A stretch of 64,000 nt of DNA from Phycisphaeraceae bacterium (GCA_040222855.1 JAVKCD010000018.1:1-64000); one strand, 5' to 3'; positions 19,704-29,332 are shown, counted from the first letter of the stretch. Notes: generated by a model not told the origin, from the sequence alone. Numbers and translations are program-made.

Positions 19704-21776
19704 ATGAAGTTAACCATCGGACGCAAACTCGCCCTCGGATTCGCCGTTGTCACCTTGATAGGCGTCGCCGTCGGCGTCACCGCACAACTCTCCCTGAGCA
19801 ACTTGGACAAGAACGCCGCCAAGCTCTCTGAGATGATCGGGGACAGCCAGGTCGGCACCTCCTCACAGACAACCCTCCTCAGCCTCCGCATGGCCGTCAA
19901 GGACTTCCTGCTCTCAAACAGCGACGAAGACCATGAACGCTACAAGACCTATCGCGACGAGTTCCTCTCCCTCTACCAGCAATCCGATGAAAACTTCCAG
20001 AACCCCGATCGACGCGCCCAACTCGCCGAGATCCAGGCCAAGTTCGCCCAGTACGACCAGACCTTCCTCCAGGTCACCGACATCATCAATCAACGCAACA
20101 CACTCCGCGATGATGTCCTGCTCCCTACAGGCAAACGCCTCCGCACCAGCCTCCAGGCTTACGAGCACAAACTCCGCGACCGCGGGAACCATCAACACGC
20201 TGTCGATGCCGCCGACGCCACCGTCACCCTCATGCTCGCTCGCCTCTACGGCCAACTCTACACCTACACGACCGATCAGGCAGCCCTGTCCCGCGCGCGA
20301 GCAGAACTCCGGAGCTTCAGCGATCAACTCCTCGCATTACGCCAAGGCGCCTCGACATCAGACATCGGGACACTCGATCAGATCGCCTCAGACCTCAAGA
20401 CCTACGAAACAAGCCTCGTCAAAGCCGACAAGCTCGTCAAGCAGCGCAATCAACTCGTCCTCCACACACTCGACGTGCTCGGCCCCCAGATCCACGGCCA
20501 CTGGCAGACCATCGTCGAGTCTCTTGTCGCCGATACCCACGCCATCGAAACCCTGACCTCGCAGACGACCAGCCGCGATATCACTGTCGTCAACGCCGCC
20601 ATCATCTTCGACGTGATCCTCGCCGCCTTGCTCGCCTTCTTTATCACCCGCAGCATCACAAGACCCATGAACAAAACCGCCGCCGTGATGATGAACATCG
20701 CCGAAGGCGACGGCGACCTCACCGTCCGGCTCGACGACAAACGCCAGGACGAGCTGGGCGACCTCGCCCGCGGCTTCAACCGCTTCGCCATGAAAGTCCA
20801 CGACCTCGTCGCCTCCGTCCAGGGTGCCTCCCACGAAGTCGCCTCCGCCTCCACCGAGATCTCCGCCACCTCCGATCACATCTCCCAGGGACTCACCGAC
20901 CAGCAGCGGCAGGTCTCCCTTATCGCCGCCGCCGCCGAAGAGATGTCCACCTCCGTCAGCGAAGTCGCCAACCGCGCCTCCGAATCACTCGGCAAAGCCA
21001 AGGACGCCGGCGACATGGCCACCCGAGGCGGGGACGTCGTCAAGCAAACCATCGAGGACATGCAGGAGATCGCTCAGGCCGTCAAAGCCACCGCCTCCTG
21101 CGTCGAAGACCTAGGCAAACGCTCCGAGCAGATCGGCGAGATCATCGAAGTCATCAATGACATCGCCGACCAGACCAACCTGCTCGCCCTCAACGCAGCC
21201 ATCGAAGCCGCCCGGGCCGGCGAGCACGGCAGAGGCTTCGCCGTCGTCGCCGATGAGGTCCGCAAACTCGCCGACCGCACCACCAAGGCCACCGAAGAGA
21301 TCGCCCAGTCCATCGAAGCGATCCAGTCGGGCACCAACCAGGCCGTCGAACGCATGCAATCCGGCACAGAACGCGTCTCCACAGGCGTCGAACGCGCCGG
21401 AGAAGCCGGACGCAGCCTCGAAGCCATCGTCTCCGGCTCCCAGGAGGTCTATAGCCTCGTCGAGTCCATCGCGACCTCATCCCGCGAGCAGTCCACGGCG
21501 TCCGAGTCCGTGACCTCCTCCGTCTCTGAAATCTCAACCGTCATCGCCAGCTCCGCTGAGGGTTCGCGAGAAGCTTCCGAGGCCATCACAATGCTCTCCC
21601 GCAAGGCCGAGCAGCTCTCCGCCCTCATCAGCAAGTTCAAGCTCCACGCCGATGACCGCCGCAAGAACGAAGGCATCGTCCCCAAGGACATCCAGGACAA
21701 ACGCCTCGACGTCAAGAAGCATGGCATCGAACTCATGCACCGCCAGGGACTCGACCCCTCCAGCATCGAACATTAA
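19704..21776 (+). CDS. Methyl-accepting chemotaxis protein
   Basis: 690 residues. A first membrane helix (about 10-32), a large helical periplasmic sensor region (about 33-295), a second membrane helix (about 297-317), a HAMP linker ([14 protein letters not shown] onward) and the signalling domain. The hairpin tip is [20 protein letters not shown], the invariant CheA/CheW-binding site. No C-terminal CheR-docking pentapeptide is seen. The sensor lacks a recognisable Cache fold and looks like a helical-bundle type. Ligand unknown. GGAGCAGGAA precedes the ATG. No che genes are next to it, but a FliN-like gene faces it. Confidence 0.93.
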   Translation: MKLTIGRKLALGFAVVTLIGVAVGVTAQLSLSNLDKNAAKLSEMIGDSQVGTSSQTTLLSLRMAVKDFLLSNSDEDHERYKTYRDEFLSLYQQSDENFQNPDRRAQLAEIQAKFAQYDQTFLQVTDIINQRNTLRDDVLLPTGKRLRTSLQAYEHKLRDRGNHQHAVDAADATVTLMLARLYGQLYTYTTDQAALSRARAELRSFSDQLLALRQGASTSDIGTLDQIASDLKTYETSLVKADKLVKQRNQLVLHTLDVLGPQIHGHWQTIVESLVADTHAIETLTSQTTSRDITVVNAAIIFDVILAALLAFFITRSITRPMNKTAAVMMNIAEGDGDLTVRLDDKRQDELGDLARGFNRFAMKVHDLVASVQGASHEVASASTEISATSDHISQGLTDQQRQVSLIAAAAEEMSTSVSEVANRASESLGKAKDAGDMATRGGDVVKQTIEDMQEIAQAVKATASCVEDLGKRSEQIGEIIEVINDIADQTNLLALNAAIEAARAGEHGRGFAVVADEVRKLADRTTKATEEIAQSIEAIQSGTNQAVERMQSGTERVSTGVERAGEAGRSLEAIVSGSQEVYSLVESIATSSREQSTASESVTSSVSEISTVIASSAEGSREASEAITMLSRKAEQLSALISKFKLHADDRRKNEGIVPKDIQDKRLDVKKHGIELMHRQGLDPSSIEH

Positions 21777-21795
21777 ACCTGTCCCATCCCCGCAG

Positions 21796-21829
21796 ACCGG
21801 GCCTGACCTCACCGTCAGCCCGGTTTTTT
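21796..21829 (+). terminator. Intrinsic terminator after chemoreceptor gene
   Basis: ACCGGGC-C-TGAC pairs with GTCAGCCCGGT around the loop CTCACC with one bulged C, followed directly by a six-T run. It reaches the last codon of the convergent FliN-like gene. Confidence 0.85.
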
Positions 21830-22094
21830 AAGCGCCCAACGCCTCGATACGCTCCGCCGCCGTCGCCAACTTCTCGATACGCACCCCGAAGTTCTCGCCC
21901 ACCTTCACCGCCTCCCCATCACCAACCTTCTTGTTGTTCACAAGCAGCGCCAACGACCCATCAGCCGACTTGTCCAACTCAAGAATCGCACCCGGCCCCA
22001 GCGACAAAATGTCATCCAGCGGAAAACGCTTGCGACCAATCTCGACAATAAAAGGCACCTTCAGCCGCAACAACGTCTTCACATCTGTAGCCAT
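21828..22094 (-). CDS. FliN-like SpoA-domain protein
   Basis: 88 residues from the ATG at 22094; a TTG two codons upstream is the alternative. The whole protein is one SpoA/surface-presentation domain: KTLLRLKVPFIVEIGRKRFPL, then LGPGAILELDKSADGSLALL, VGDGEAV and GVRIEKL. This is the C-terminal fold of FliN/FliM, which forms the flagellar switch ring that binds CheY-P. It is much shorter than FliM and lacks the FliN N-terminus. No other flagellar genes are here, so it may be the motor FliN encoded apart, or a secretion-related relative. It is convergent with the chemoreceptor gene. Confidence 0.82.
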   Translation of the reverse strand: MATDVKTLLRLKVPFIVEIGRKRFPLDDILSLGPGAILELDKSADGSLALLVNNKKVGDGEAVKVGENFGVRIEKLATAAERIEALGA

Positions 22095-22163
22095 AACCAA
22101 GTTATCGGCATCCTCCCCATCGCCACCCCAAAACCAGCCCCAGACCCCGAAGTCCTATCTCAG

Positions 22164-23744
22164 CTACGCCTGAGCCCCAAACGCCCGCTCCGCCACATCC
22201 ACCGCCTTGGCCAGCGCCGCCGCCTTATTCACCGTCTCCTGATGCTCCGCGTCAGCATCCGAATCCGCCACGATCCCGCCACCGGCCTGCAAATGCACCC
22301 GCCACGTCCCCGCCTCAGCCCCAGGCAGCACCACCATCGTCCGCAGCGCAATCGCCATATCGAGATTCCCCAGCAGGTCCGCGTACCCCACCGCCCCGCC
22401 GTAAGGCCCCCGCCGCGTCGGCTCCAGCTCATCAATCACCTGCATCGCCCGGATCTTCGGCGCCCCGCTCACCGTCCCCACCGGAAGCGTCGTCCGCAGC
22501 GCATCCCACGCCGTCAGATCACGCCGCAACTCACCCTCCACCGTCGAACTGATATGCATCACATGGCTGTACCGCTCAACCTCCATCAGCCGCATCAGCT
22601 CCACCGACCCCGACCGCGCCACACGACCCACATCATTCCGCCCCAGGTCCACCAGCATGATGTGCTCCGCCCGATCCTTCGGATCAGCCAGCAACTCACG
22701 CTCCAGCACCTGATCCTCCTCTGCCGTCACGCCACGCTTCCGCGTCCCCGCCAGGGGCCGATTCACGATCCGCCCCTCATGCACACGACACAGAATCTCC
22801 GGGCTCGAACCCACCAGCATCCCGCCCTCGATCTGCAGATAGAACATGTAAGGCGACGGATTCACCACCCGCAGCGCCCGGTAAACCTCAAACGGGTCCA
22901 CCGACGTCACACGCTCAAAACGCTGACTCGGCACCACCTGAAACACATCCCCCGCCAGCACATATTCCTTGACCCGCTCCACCGCAGCTTGATACCCGCC
23001 TACCCCCAACGTCGAAACCGGCAACTCACTAGGCGGAGACGCTAGATCAATCCCCGCCTCCGCCAGCTTCAAGTGATCCCGACCCTCCGGATGCGCCTCA
23101 CTGATCAGCCCCGCCATCGCCCGCAGATACGCCACCGCCCGGTCATACGCAGCCCCAACCTCTTCCTCTCGCTCAAGATCCACATGCGTGATCAGCGTCG
23201 CCGTCTTCTGAACCTGGTCAAACGCAATCACATCCAGATAAAGCTGCAGATGGAGGTCCGCCAGACCACGATCATCCGCTGGAGCATCCGCCAGCTTCTC
23301 CGGCTCCGCATACCGAACCGTGTCGTACCCCACATAACCCACCCAACCCCCGCAGAAATCCGGCAGACCCCCGACCGCCTGCGCCCGCATCCGCCCCGAC
23401 CGCGCAGACACCTCCGCCAACGGGTCCTCGCAAGTGAAACGCTCGCTCTCCCCACCCTCCGTATGCCAACGCACCTCCACCTCGTGCCCCCGCGCGATCA
23501 GCTCCGCAGCAGGACGCGCCCCCAAATAACTAAACCGCCCCACCCGGTCACCATCCACCACCGACTCGAACAAAAAACTCGGCGCGTCCCGCGCATCCGG
23601 CGCTACTAACCGGCGATACGCGAGCACTGGCGTCAACAAGTCACTCAGCACCCGCATCGCCACCGGCACGTACCGACAACCCGAGGCCCGGGCCGCCTCC
23701 ATCAGCCCCGCCAGCTCAGACTCGCTCGGTATCGTCTGCGGCAT
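22164..23744 (-). CDS. trpE: Anthranilate synthase component I
   Basis: 526 residues from the ATG at 23744; a TTG at 23756 is the alternative. TrpE converts chorismate and ammonia/glutamine to anthranilate, the first tryptophan-specific step. The chorismate-binding domain is clear: AGDVFQVVPSQRFER, LVGSSPEILCRV, RPLAGTRKRG, then LVDLGRNDVGRVARSG, VGTVSGAPKIRAM and AGGGIVADSDADAEHQETVNK. The N-terminal regulatory part has FLFESV and FSYLG. No trpG or other trp gene is adjacent. A gene for a 126-residue unknown protein ends 17 nt upstream, probably on the same transcript. Confidence 0.95.
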   Translation of the reverse strand: MPQTIPSESELAGLMEAARASGCRYVPVAMRVLSDLLTPVLAYRRLVAPDARDAPSFLFESVVDGDRVGRFSYLGARPAAELIARGHEVEVRWHTEGGESERFTCEDPLAEVSARSGRMRAQAVGGLPDFCGGWVGYVGYDTVRYAEPEKLADAPADDRGLADLHLQLYLDVIAFDQVQKTATLITHVDLEREEEVGAAYDRAVAYLRAMAGLISEAHPEGRDHLKLAEAGIDLASPPSELPVSTLGVGGYQAAVERVKEYVLAGDVFQVVPSQRFERVTSVDPFEVYRALRVVNPSPYMFYLQIEGGMLVGSSPEILCRVHEGRIVNRPLAGTRKRGVTAEEDQVLERELLADPKDRAEHIMLVDLGRNDVGRVARSGSVELMRLMEVERYSHVMHISSTVEGELRRDLTAWDALRTTLPVGTVSGAPKIRAMQVIDELEPTRRGPYGGAVGYADLLGNLDMAIALRTMVVLPGAEAGTWRVHLQAGGGIVADSDADAEHQETVNKAAALAKAVDVAERAFGAQA

Positions 23745-23761
23745 CGTTGACCACAACGCAC

Positions 23762-24142
23762 TCAGGCGTCGCGTCGCTCCTCACCCGGCCCGAACATCGA
23801 CGCCGACACGCCGGCCTTCTTCTTCTCGATGTACTTCTTCACCCACGTCTCCCAGCTCCGACCCGTCGCCGGATCTCGACCCGTCAACGCAATCGACTTC
23901 ACCGCCGAGTACGCCACCACCTCACGAACACCATCAGGCAGCATCACCCGCAGTTCCCCCGCATCACGCCGACGGTCAAACAGATAACCCTCCACCGTCC
24001 GGCCGTCCGACAGCGCCAGCGTCACATCCCCCCGATAATCGAACGCATGGTCTACCGCGTCCGCCAACTCGAGCTCATCCGCCGGCTCAAACCGCCGACC
24101 CTCAAGTCCTGCCTCAGTCACAACATTCGTCTCCTGTGTCAT
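23762..24142 (-). CDS. Conserved-looking small protein, 126 aa, function unknown
   Basis: Starts at ATG 24142 or GTG 24148. It has no signal peptide or membrane segment. An acidic N-terminal part is followed by a beta-rich core (YRGDVTLALSDGRTVEGYLF, then RVMLPDGV and KSIALTGRDPATGRSWETW) resembling an Sm-like or small barrel fold, and a basic KKYIEKKK stretch near the end. It lies directly upstream of trpE, with which it may be co-transcribed. The fold suggestion is weak. Confidence 0.7.
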   Translation of the reverse strand: MTQETNVVTEAGLEGRRFEPADELELADAVDHAFDYRGDVTLALSDGRTVEGYLFDRRRDAGELRVMLPDGVREVVAYSAVKSIALTGRDPATGRSWETWVKKYIEKKKAGVSASMFGPGEERRDA

Positions 24143-24223
24143 GCACACTAGCGTAACCTATGCGATAGCCTAACGACGGCCAGAGCCCCGATCCGCCCAA
24201 CGCCCCTCAAACGGAGCCTGCTG

Positions 24224-25771
24224 ATGAATATCGAGAAGTTCCTCGGGCACCACGGCATCAACGCCAACCCCTTCGCCGCCGAAGAAGCCTCACTCGACCC
24301 CGTCCTCGATCGAATGATCGACGGCACCCCCATGCACCCCGACTACGCCAAAATCCTCGGCCGCCTCGACAAGCCCTCCTCCGCCGTCGTCTTCGGCGAA
24401 AAAGGCTCCGGCAAGACCGCCATCCGACGCATGATCGAACGCCACATCGCACGACACAATCAGGCCCAGGAGCACGACCGCGTCCTCCTGGTCCCCTACG
24501 ACGACCTCAACCCCATCCTCGACCACATGACACGCCTCTACCGCGGCGACGAGCAAGCCATGCTCGACCACTTCGGACTCGCCGATCACCAGGACGCCAT
24601 CCTCGGCAGAGCCGTCACACGGTTCCTCGACGCACTCCTCGCCCCGGACAGCGAAAACGCCGCCGACGCCCCCCTCCCCACCGACACCTGGACTCGTCTC
24701 CGAAAAACCGGACGCGACCAACGCGCCGATCTCCTGATCCTGGCCGCCTACTACGACCAGCCCGCCTCCGGCTCATCCGCAGCACGATTCAACACCCTCC
24801 GCAAACGACTACGCCTCGGCTGGAAAACGCCCCACCAGGCCACCCTCCAGGCCGGCATCCTCCTGCTCATCGCCGGAGCACTCCTGGCCATCGGCAGCGC
24901 CCTCGAACTCGGCAACCCCATCGCTCTGGTTCCCGCCACGGGCGTATCGCTCGCCACAGGAATCGCCCTCATCGCCCTCTGGACCTGGAAACGCGCCACC
25001 CTCTGGACCCGCTGCCGACACATCGCCAAGGAACTCCGGCCCATCGACCGCTCCGTCGAGGAACTCATGGCCATGCTCGGCAAAGTCTCACCCGCCGACC
25101 TCGCCCGACAACCCCTCACTCGAAAGCCCCTCCCCATCGACGGCCCCAAGCACGCCGATGACGGCCGCTACCGCCTGACCAAGCGACTCATCGACGCCCT
25201 CGAACTCCTCGACTACCGCGGGATCCTCGTCCTCATGGACCGTGTCGATGAACCCACCGTCATCTCCGGTAACCCCACCCGCATGAGACCCCTCATCTGG
25301 CCCATATTCGACAACAAGTTCTTCCAGCAGCCAGGCGTCGGCCTCAAACTCCTCCTGCCCATCGAGCTCCGGCACCTCCTCTTCCGCGAGTCCCAGGAGT
25401 TCTTCCAGGAAGCCCGCCTCGACAAACAGGGCCTCGTCGACCGCCTCTCATGGACCGGCGCCACCCTCTACGACCTCTGCTCTTCCCGACTCCGTGCCTG
25501 CCAGCCCTCAGGCGGGGGTGGGGGGACCGACTTCTACCTCGTCAACCTTTTCGACGAGGACGTCACCACGCCCATGCTCGTCGACGCCCTCGACCAGATG
25601 CACCAGCCCCGCGATGCCTTCAAGTTCGTTTATGACGTCATCCAGGAACACTGCCGCCGCGTCCCCGAAGATGAGGAAAACTTCCGCATCCCCCGACTCA
25701 CCCTCGACAACGCCCGCCAACGCCAAGCCCAGCGCGTTCAGGACCTCTATCGCGGCCTCAGCCCCGCCTGA
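24224..25771 (+). CDS. P-loop NTPase with two central membrane helices, function unknown
   Basis: 515 residues, ATG with GGAG about 8 nt upstream. Walker A is GEKGSGKT (58-65), preceded by NPFAAEEASLDPVLD, reminiscent of ExeA/TniB-like or KAP-type ATPases. A pair of hydrophobic helices (about 207-255) interrupts the protein. A Walker-B-like segment ILVLMDRVDEPT follows, and the C-terminal half has conserved-looking LLLPIELRHLLFRESQEF and FKFVYDVIQEHCRR regions. A membrane-inserted NTPase resembling the KAP group is the best guess. There is no partner gene in the immediate context. A Gly run (GGGGG, DNA GGGGGTGGGGGG near 25507) occurs late in the gene. Confidence 0.75.
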   Translation: MNIEKFLGHHGINANPFAAEEASLDPVLDRMIDGTPMHPDYAKILGRLDKPSSAVVFGEKGSGKTAIRRMIERHIARHNQAQEHDRVLLVPYDDLNPILDHMTRLYRGDEQAMLDHFGLADHQDAILGRAVTRFLDALLAPDSENAADAPLPTDTWTRLRKTGRDQRADLLILAAYYDQPASGSSAARFNTLRKRLRLGWKTPHQATLQAGILLLIAGALLAIGSALELGNPIALVPATGVSLATGIALIALWTWKRATLWTRCRHIAKELRPIDRSVEELMAMLGKVSPADLARQPLTRKPLPIDGPKHADDGRYRLTKRLIDALELLDYRGILVLMDRVDEPTVISGNPTRMRPLIWPIFDNKFFQQPGVGLKLLLPIELRHLLFRESQEFFQEARLDKQGLVDRLSWTGATLYDLCSSRLRACQPSGGGGGTDFYLVNLFDEDVTTPMLVDALDQMHQPRDAFKFVYDVIQEHCRRVPEDEENFRIPRLTLDNARQRQAQRVQDLYRGLSPA

Positions 25772-26116
25772 CGACCGAAAACTCGACGAAACTTCAAGCC
25801 ACAAGCCCGGTAACGTCGATTCACCAATCAAATGAACGGCGAACATGCGAACATTGATCACTTGCAGGCACCCCAACCACTGGACACACACCCACGAGGC
25901 CTCTACGCTATGCGCTGTGGAGAGTATCTTCGGCCTGCAACACGCTCACCCCAGAGCGTCCCCGAAGCCAGCAATCTCTTTCCCACTAAACTATGACAAC
26001 ACTTTCAGCAGCATCCCGCAGGTAATCTCCGCCTCAGACTGAGGCTTAATGTTGGGTCCGCCGCGTGAGCGGACCCGGCCTTCGCGGTGTTGAAACTCAA
26101 AGAAGGAGTGATTTCG
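25772..26116. other. 345-bp gap upstream of porin gene
   Basis: No credible coding region. Composition is less GC-rich than in the flanking genes. It holds the leader hairpin at 26054-26076 and presumably the porin promoter, but I could not place a convincing -35/-10 pair. Confidence 0.5.
26054..26076 (+). promoter_or_regulatory. Strong hairpin in the leader of the porin gene
   Basis: GGGTCCGC (26054-26061) pairs with GCGGACCC (26069-26076) over a 7-nt loop. No T-run follows, so it is not a standard terminator. Lying 40 nt before the start codon, it could stabilise the mRNA or act in regulation. Confidence 0.45.
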
Positions 26117-26998
26117 ATGTCACTGACCAAGAACTGGACCACAGCAACTCTCGCCGCGAGCGCTCTAGCTTTCGGCCTCACCACCACAGCCGTCGCTCAG
26201 GACGATGCCGAAGGCCCCGCTATCAACTCCGGCGCCATCAGCCTCGATCTTGGCATCGATACCACCAGTGCCTACTACTTCCGTGGTATCGCCCAAGAAA
26301 ACAAGGGACTCATCCTCCAGCCGTGGGCGACCATCACCGTCGATCTCTACGAAGACGATCAGATCAACGTCGCTGGCTATGTCGGCACCTGGAACTCGGT
26401 GCACTCACACCAGCCCGGCGGCACCGATAGCTGGTACGAAGCTGACGTCATCGTCGGTGTGTCCGTCGGCCTGCCCGCTGGCTTCACCGTCGATCTCGCC
26501 TACATCAACCTTTACAACCCCCGTGGCGGAGCCAGCTTCGCTCAGGAAATCGACCTGACCGTCGCCTACGACGACTCCGAGTTCCTCGACGAACTCGCCC
26601 TCAACCCCTACGCCACCATCGCCTGGGAGTTCTCCGGCGGATCCGACGGCGTCTCCGGTGAAGGCACCTACCTCGAACTCGGTATCGAGCCCTCCCTCAC
26701 CGTCCTTGAGAGCGAAGACTACCCCGTCTCCCTCTCACTCCCGGTCACCGCTGGTTTTAGCCTCAACAACTACTACCAGGATGGCGGCGGCAACGATCCG
26801 TTCTTCGGATTCGTCAGCGTGGGTATCGCCGCCTCAACATCCCTTAGTTTTGTCCCCGCCGAGTACGGTGACTGGTCAGCCTCCCTCGGCTTCGACCTGC
26901 TTCTCCTCGGCGACGAAGCCAACGACGTTGGCCGTGGTGTCACCGGCTCAAGCCTGGTCGTCCCCATCGTCTACGCCGGCATCAGCATGAGCTACTAA
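26117..26998 (+). CDS. Outer-membrane beta-barrel protein, TorF-like putative porin
   Basis: 293 residues from the ATG at 26117, with AAGGAG about 10 nt upstream. A signal peptide ends at AVAQ-DD (about residue 28). The mature protein has alternating hydrophobic strands throughout, including DTTSAYYFRGIAQENKGL, which matches the start of the TorF/conserved porin family (TSxYxFRG), and ends in Tyr, as expected for a strand recognised by the outer-membrane assembly machinery. Probably a diffusion porin of about 12-14 strands; solute unknown. A leader hairpin and a strong terminator suggest a well-expressed single-gene transcript. Confidence 0.82.
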   Translation: MSLTKNWTTATLAASALAFGLTTTAVAQDDAEGPAINSGAISLDLGIDTTSAYYFRGIAQENKGLILQPWATITVDLYEDDQINVAGYVGTWNSVHSHQPGGTDSWYEADVIVGVSVGLPAGFTVDLAYINLYNPRGGASFAQEIDLTVAYDDSEFLDELALNPYATIAWEFSGGSDGVSGEGTYLELGIEPSLTVLESEDYPVSLSLPVTAGFSLNNYYQDGGGNDPFFGFVSVGIAASTSLSFVPAEYGDWSASLGFDLLLLGDEANDVGRGVTGSSLVVPIVYAGISMSY

Positions 26999-27046
26999 AC
27001 CTCATGCCCGAGACTTCGGCGTAAGCCGAATCATCTCAACAACACA

Positions 27047-27080
27047 CAAGACCCCGGCCACAAGCCGGGGTCTTGTTCTT
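27047..27080 (+). terminator. Intrinsic terminator after porin gene
   Basis: CAAGACCCCGGC pairs perfectly with GCCGGGGTCTTG over the loop CACAA, followed by TTCTTT. It lies between the porin gene and the convergent cysteine desulfurase gene. A weaker hairpin (TTCGGC/GCCGAA) precedes it at 27014-27029. Confidence 0.9.
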
Positions 27081-27101
27081 TATAACCCCACACCACAATA
27101 C

Positions 27102-28277
27102 TCAACCCAAAACCGCACTCAACGCACCCACCAACGCGTCCACCTCATCCCCCGTCGTCCCCGGCCCCACACTCACCCGCACCGCCCCCTCAGGCAGCAA
27201 CCCCAGCGCCCCATGCACCCCTGGACTACAATGCAGTCCATCCCGCACCGCAATCCCAAACGAACTGTCCAACACACCCGCCAACGTCCCAGCCTCCATC
27301 CCCTCCGCCACGAAACTCACCACCCCCACGCAACCCTCACTCGACACCGGACCCAACACCCTCACCCCACCGATCCCCCGCAGACCCGCCACCAGTCGAT
27401 CCCGCAACGCCCGCTCTCGATCCCACCGCCCCGCAACCCCCTCTGCCTCAACGATCTCGATAGCTGCCAGCAACCCCGCCAATCCGATCGTGTTCGCCGT
27501 CCCCGCCTCTAGCCTCTCCGGCAGCCCCTCAGGCTGTACAGTCGATATCGAATCCCCGCCCGTCCCGCCACTCCGCACCGCCCGCACCCGACCCGTTGCC
27601 CGCTCGCTCAGACACAACACCCCCGTCCCCGTCGGACCACCCAGCCCCTTGTGCCCCGAGAACGCCAGCAGATCAGCCCCCAGCCCCCCCATCTCAATCG
27701 GCACCACCCCTGCCGTCTGCGCCGCATCAACACACAACAACACATCACGACCCACCAGCCCCGCCGCCACCTCCTCAACCGGCTGCACGGTCCCCAGCAC
27801 GTTCGACGCATGACTCATCACCACCAGCCGCGTCTCCTCTCGCACCGCCCCCAACACCTCCGATGCCGAAACAAACCCCTCCGCATCAAACTCCACCGCC
27901 GTCAACTCAACCCGCCCCGCCCGCCTCAACGTCTCCAACGGCCGCATCACCGAGTTGTGCTCCAACGCCGTCGTCACCACATGAAACCGCCCCTCAAGCC
28001 CCGCCGCCATCCCCACAATCGCCAGGTTAAGCGCGTCCGTCCCGTTCTGACCAAACACCACCCGCGACGGATCACCCACCCCCATCAACCGACTGATCGC
28101 CCCCCGTGCCCCCGACACCACCCGCCCCGCCGACACCGCCAGCCGATGCCCCGATCGCCCCGGATTCCCCGCCCCCTCACGCGCAAACCGCACCATCGCA
28201 TCAAGCACCGCCTCCGACTTCGGCCAGCTCGTCGCAGCATGATCCAGATAAACTAGCGGGCGCTCCGCATCGGCCAT
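27102..28277 (-). CDS. Cysteine desulfurase-like PLP enzyme (NifS/IscS family)
   Basis: 391 residues from the ATG at 28277, 2 nt after the stop of the upstream DinB gene. Signatures: YLDHAATSWPKSEAV, ALEHNSVMRPLE, CVDAAQTAGVVPI, the PLP lysine in SGHKGLGGPTGTG, and LHCSPGVHGALG with the candidate catalytic Cys. The family removes sulfur from cysteine as an enzyme-bound persulfide for Fe-S clusters, tRNA thiolation or thiamine/molybdopterin synthesis. The sequence looks closer to the smaller NifS-like or aminotransferase-V subgroup than to IscS. It is the last gene of a unit E1-DinB-DinB-NifS, which suggests sulfur hand-over to the E1-like protein; that is inference. Confidence 0.88.
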   Translation of the reverse strand: MADAERPLVYLDHAATSWPKSEAVLDAMVRFAREGAGNPGRSGHRLAVSAGRVVSGARGAISRLMGVGDPSRVVFGQNGTDALNLAIVGMAAGLEGRFHVVTTALEHNSVMRPLETLRRAGRVELTAVEFDAEGFVSASEVLGAVREETRLVVMSHASNVLGTVQPVEEVAAGLVGRDVLLCVDAAQTAGVVPIEMGGLGADLLAFSGHKGLGGPTGTGVLCLSERATGRVRAVRSGGTGGDSISTVQPEGLPERLEAGTANTIGLAGLLAAIEIVEAEGVAGRWDRERALRDRLVAGLRGIGGVRVLGPVSSEGCVGVVSFVAEGMEAGTLAGVLDSSFGIAVRDGLHCSPGVHGALGLLPEGAVRVSVGPGTTGDEVDALVGALSAVLG

Positions 28278-28279
28278 AA

Positions 28280-28786
28280 CTACACCGACGCCAACCCCTG
28301 CACCCTCCGCCACGCCGACAACTGACCCAGATGCGTCGCCTCATGCACCAGCATCACATAACCTAGCAGATCACTCACCTTCGCAAACCGAGTCGCCCAA
28401 CGCTCAATCGGCATCGCTCGCTGCAACGCCGCCGCATCCGCGGCCTCCAACGCCGCCGTCACCTCCACATGCCCCGTCACAAACCTCGCCACCAGCTCCG
28501 CCGGATCGCCATAAACCGACGCATCCGCCTCCGGCTTCGACTGCATCCCAAACCGATGCCCCTTCGGGTCCTCAGGCGTACCGCCCCGAAGCAGCGTCAC
28601 TAACACCCCGTGATACAACGACAAATGCGCCAGAATCCACGCCGGATGGTTCATCCCCGGACCTGGCTGCTTCACCCACTGATCCCCCTCAAGATCCGCC
28701 ACTAGACGCTGCGCATAATCCCCATTCGCCGACCACCCGATCACCAGACTCTGCTTAAAACCAACCAACACATCCGCATCAGACAT
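28280..28786 (-). CDS. DinB-family protein (second of tandem pair)
   Basis: 168 residues; the ATG at 28786 follows AAGGGTGA. A four-helix DinB fold with the three metal-binding histidines in place: one in PAWILAHL and two in HEATHLGQL (H-x3-H). DinB/YfiT relatives include thiol-dependent transferases and isomerases using bacillithiol, mycothiol or glutathione. It shares GQLSAWRR with the neighbouring paralogue. The upstream DinB gene ends 18 nt away and the desulfurase gene begins 2 nt after its stop, so this is operon-like. Confidence 0.85.
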   Translation of the reverse strand: MSDADVLVGFKQSLVIGWSANGDYAQRLVADLEGDQWVKQPGPGMNHPAWILAHLSLYHGVLVTLLRGGTPEDPKGHRFGMQSKPEADASVYGDPAELVARFVTGHVEVTAALEAADAAALQRAMPIERWATRFAKVSDLLGYVMLVHEATHLGQLSAWRRVQGLASV

Positions 28787-28804
28787 CACGTCACCCTTCG
28801 ATCA

Positions 28805-29287
28805 TCAGAACAATGGTGCAAAACCCGAAGCCCGCCGCCACGCCGACAACTGACCCACATGCATCGCCTCATGCATCGTCATCATAAACGTCACCATCCC
28901 GCCAATCGTCGGCATCCGGTCTCGCGCAAACTCAACCGGATTCTCACCCGCCAACTGCTCCGCCGTCACCTTCCCCGCCGCGTCCACCACCTCATCACCG
29001 ATCGACTCATAAAGACTCAGCAATGCCTCCGCCGACGGATAAGCACTCAACTCCGACACAGGCGTACTACCCATCCCAAACAGCTTCGTGTACGACTCAG
29101 GACACTTCTTCTCCCGACCCAGCATCTTCAACATCCCATCACTCGCATAACAGCAGTGCCCCACAATCCACGCCGGCGGGTTGATCCCACTCGGCATTTC
29201 AGCGAATCGCTCCGCCGGAATCGTAGTCGCCAACTGCTTCATCATCCCCCGATTCATCTGATACGTCCCGATCACTTCCTGCTGCAT
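28805..29287 (-). CDS. DinB-family protein (first of tandem pair)
   Basis: 160 residues; the ATG at 29287 has GAGGAG 7 nt upstream, better than the TTG at 29302. The metal triad is kept: PAWIVGH and HEAMHVGQL. It also has two Cys next to the first His (GHCCYASDG), which the sister protein lacks. Predicted four-helix metalloprotein; no substrate known. It probably arose with its neighbour by tandem duplication followed by divergence. Confidence 0.85.
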   Translation of the reverse strand: MQQEVIGTYQMNRGMMKQLATTIPAERFAEMPSGINPPAWIVGHCCYASDGMLKMLGREKKCPESYTKLFGMGSTPVSELSAYPSAEALLSLYESIGDEVVDAAGKVTAEQLAGENPVEFARDRMPTIGGMVTFMMTMHEAMHVGQLSAWRRASGFAPLF

Positions 29288-29332
29288 CAACTCACTCCTC
29301 AAGAAAACAACACATCACCATCCAGCCCGACA

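Noticed and set aside
22242-23609. Long plus-strand open frames opposite trpE rich in Arg, His and Pro
   Set aside because: They are antisense shadows of a high-GC gene whose minus-strand product is a clear TrpE; no ribosome sites or recognisable domains.
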